Assembly (NCBI GenBank): GCA_018262315.1
Contig: JAGSPS010000200.1
Location: 1-6,139 of the forward strand
Origin: Deltaproteobacteria bacterium
Lineage (GTDB): Bacteria > Myxococcota_A > UBA9160 > PR03
Length of the DNA stretch: 6,139 nucleotides
Reading direction: 5' to 3'
The notes beneath the pieces were generated by a model, which saw only the letters and a program-made list of their open reading frames with translations, made no database searches and had not been told where the DNA came from. This document shows positions 5,254-6,139 of this stretch, piece by piece. Each line of letters starts with the position of its first letter. Positions within the stretch are counted from its first letter, which is position 1. Made by a program: the position numbers and the translations under genes.

Positions 5254-6139
5254 CTACACACTCGTGACGCGAGCGAAGTCCACACGCTGCGCGCGCGGAT
5301 GATGGCCCGGCCCGTTGTAGATGCCGCGGTAGTGGATCTGACCGTAGTCACCGGCGAGATGCAAAGGCTTGAACGGCGCGGCGACGGGGTCCTGCTGGCC
5401 CTTCCATCCCTTGAACTGGTAGGGCTCCCACGCGTGGTAGATGATCACCTGCCCGGGACGCACCGAGAACGCGACCTTCGCCATCGCCTCGAATTCGCCG
5501 ACGTCGCTGAAGACGCGGATCCGATCGCCGTCGGCGACGTTGCGCGCCCGCGCGTCCTTGCCGGCCACGAAGACCACGGGCTCGCCGCGCTGCAGGCGCA
5601 GCATCAGCGAAGAGTCGCGCCAGATCGCGTGGATCGACCATCGTGTGTGACCGCCCGTGAGGAGCAGCGGGTGATCGCCTCCCCCCTTCGGCGGTTCCTT
5701 GTGTACGGGAAGCGTCTCGCCCGCCTCCTCGAACCAAGGGTGGTCGATCAGGAACTGCTGCCGGCCCGAATAGGTCGGCCACGCCTCCTTCTCCTGCACG
5801 AAGCGCTCGTGCGGGAACACCGTGTGCCCCGGTCGATACCTCGTGCCGAGCGCCCACAGCGCGGCCGGGCCGCCTTCCGCGTGCACCACGGGCAGCATGC
5901 CGGTCTTCGCCGCCTCGTCGTAGCCCTTGTACCCGGTGAGCTTGCTGCTCCGAAGGATCTCGTCGAGCGCCGCACGCGGGTCGGTCTCGCGATACTTGCC
6001 GTCGAGCGTCCAGCGGTCGTAGACGGTGGAGAGGTCGACCTCGCCCTTCATGGCGGCGTCGCGAACGGTCGTGACGCCGCGCGCCCGCGCCCGCTCCTGG
6101 ATCTTCTTGGCGAGCAGCCCCGAGATCTCCCATTCGGAC
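5254..6139 (-). CDS. Molybdopterin oxidoreductase catalytic subunit, type II DMSO-reductase family, C-terminal part
   Basis: The frame is open to the right edge, so about 294 C-terminal residues are visible and the N-terminus, iron-sulfur site and molybdenum ligand lie outside. An internal ATG at 6051 is not the start: the codons before it (SEWEISGLLAKKIQERA...) are also protein-like. The C-terminal molybdopterin-dinucleotide-binding domain is clear. LTGGHTRWSIHAIWRDSSLM (160-179, counted from the edge) is followed by LRLQRGEP, a D-G-D-R-I-R-V-F-S-D-V-G-E-F turn, RPGQVIIYHAWEPYQF (227-242) and FKPLHLAGDYGQIHYR (256-271). These match the type II group: NarG, ethylbenzene dehydrogenase alpha, steroid C25 dehydrogenase alpha, chlorate and selenate reductases. 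The subtype cannot be fixed without the N-terminus. The next gene downstream is a crotonase rather than the usual iron-sulfur beta subunit. Confidence 0.92.
   Translation of the reverse strand, partial: SEWEISGLLAKKIQERARARGVTTVRDAAMKGEVDLSTVYDRWTLDGKYRETDPRAALDEILRSSKLTGYKGYDEAAKTGMLPVVHAEGGPAALWALGTRYRPGHTVFPHERFVQEKEAWPTYSGRQQFLIDHPWFEEAGETLPVHKEPPKGGGDHPLLLTGGHTRWSIHAIWRDSSLMLRLQRGEPVVFVAGKDARARNVADGDRIRVFSDVGEFEAMAKVAFSVRPGQVIIYHAWEPYQFKGWKGQQDPVAAPFKPLHLAGDYGQIHYRGIYNGPGHHPRAQRVDFARVTSV

Noticed and set aside
6049..6051. ATG at 6051 as the true start of the molybdoenzyme gene
   Set aside because: The 29 codons upstream to the window edge are open and protein-like, and a type II alpha subunit needs many hundreds more residues at its N-terminus.
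1..6139. CRISPR array, tRNA, rRNA, transposase or phage genes
   Set aside because: No spaced long repeats, cloverleaf-like sequence, rRNA segments or mobile-element motifs were found on either strand by reading.

Overview
This window comes from a GC-rich bacterial chromosome, very probably Gram-negative. A protein with a PEP-CTERM sorting tail (3548-4306) implies an exosortase, an outer membrane and usually exopolysaccharide. An exported c-type cytochrome and the C-terminus of a type II DMSO-reductase-family molybdoenzyme point to respiratory, probably periplasmic redox chemistry. The mix would suit a deltaproteobacterial, myxococcotal or Binatota-like lineage, but nothing here fixes the taxon. 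I see no tRNA, rRNA, CRISPR array, insertion sequence or phage gene, and base composition looks even throughout.

Layout. Left, minus strand: an exported mono-haem cytochrome c (959-1405), then 103 bp downstream a GTG-initiated BNR/Asp-box beta-propeller protein (855 down to 1, running off the left edge). Divergent from the cytochrome across a 236-bp regulatory gap is a DUF2238/YjdF-type membrane protein (1642-2331, plus strand). After 136 bp holding two mutually exclusive hairpins comes a translationally coupled pair of double-CBS-domain proteins (2468-2938 and 2935-3513, plus strand, ATGA overlap). These converge with only 34 bp between them on the minus-strand PEP-CTERM gene (3548-4306). 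Further right on the minus strand are a crotonase-family protein (4457-5221) and, 32 bp upstream of it, the molybdopterin oxidoreductase fragment (5254 to the right edge).

How the genes may work together. The clearest unit is molybdoenzyme followed by crotonase. The molybdoenzyme C-terminus is of the NarG/EbdA/steroid-C25-dehydrogenase type. The crotonase lacks the first catalytic glutamate of hydratases and resembles 3,2-enoyl-CoA isomerases. Together they suggest a catabolic pathway (hydrocarbon, sterol or fatty-acid-like substrate) rather than nitrate respiration, but this is inference. The CBS pair looks like an adenylate- or stress-sensing regulatory module with unknown partners. The cytochrome could accept electrons from a periplasmic dehydrogenase, but no linkage is shown here.

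No stretch longer than 300 bp lacks a gene. No wholly new system is evident. The points most worth checking are the molybdoenzyme-crotonase pairing, the alternative hairpins before the CBS operon, and the 14-bp tandem repeats just upstream of the cytochrome start.
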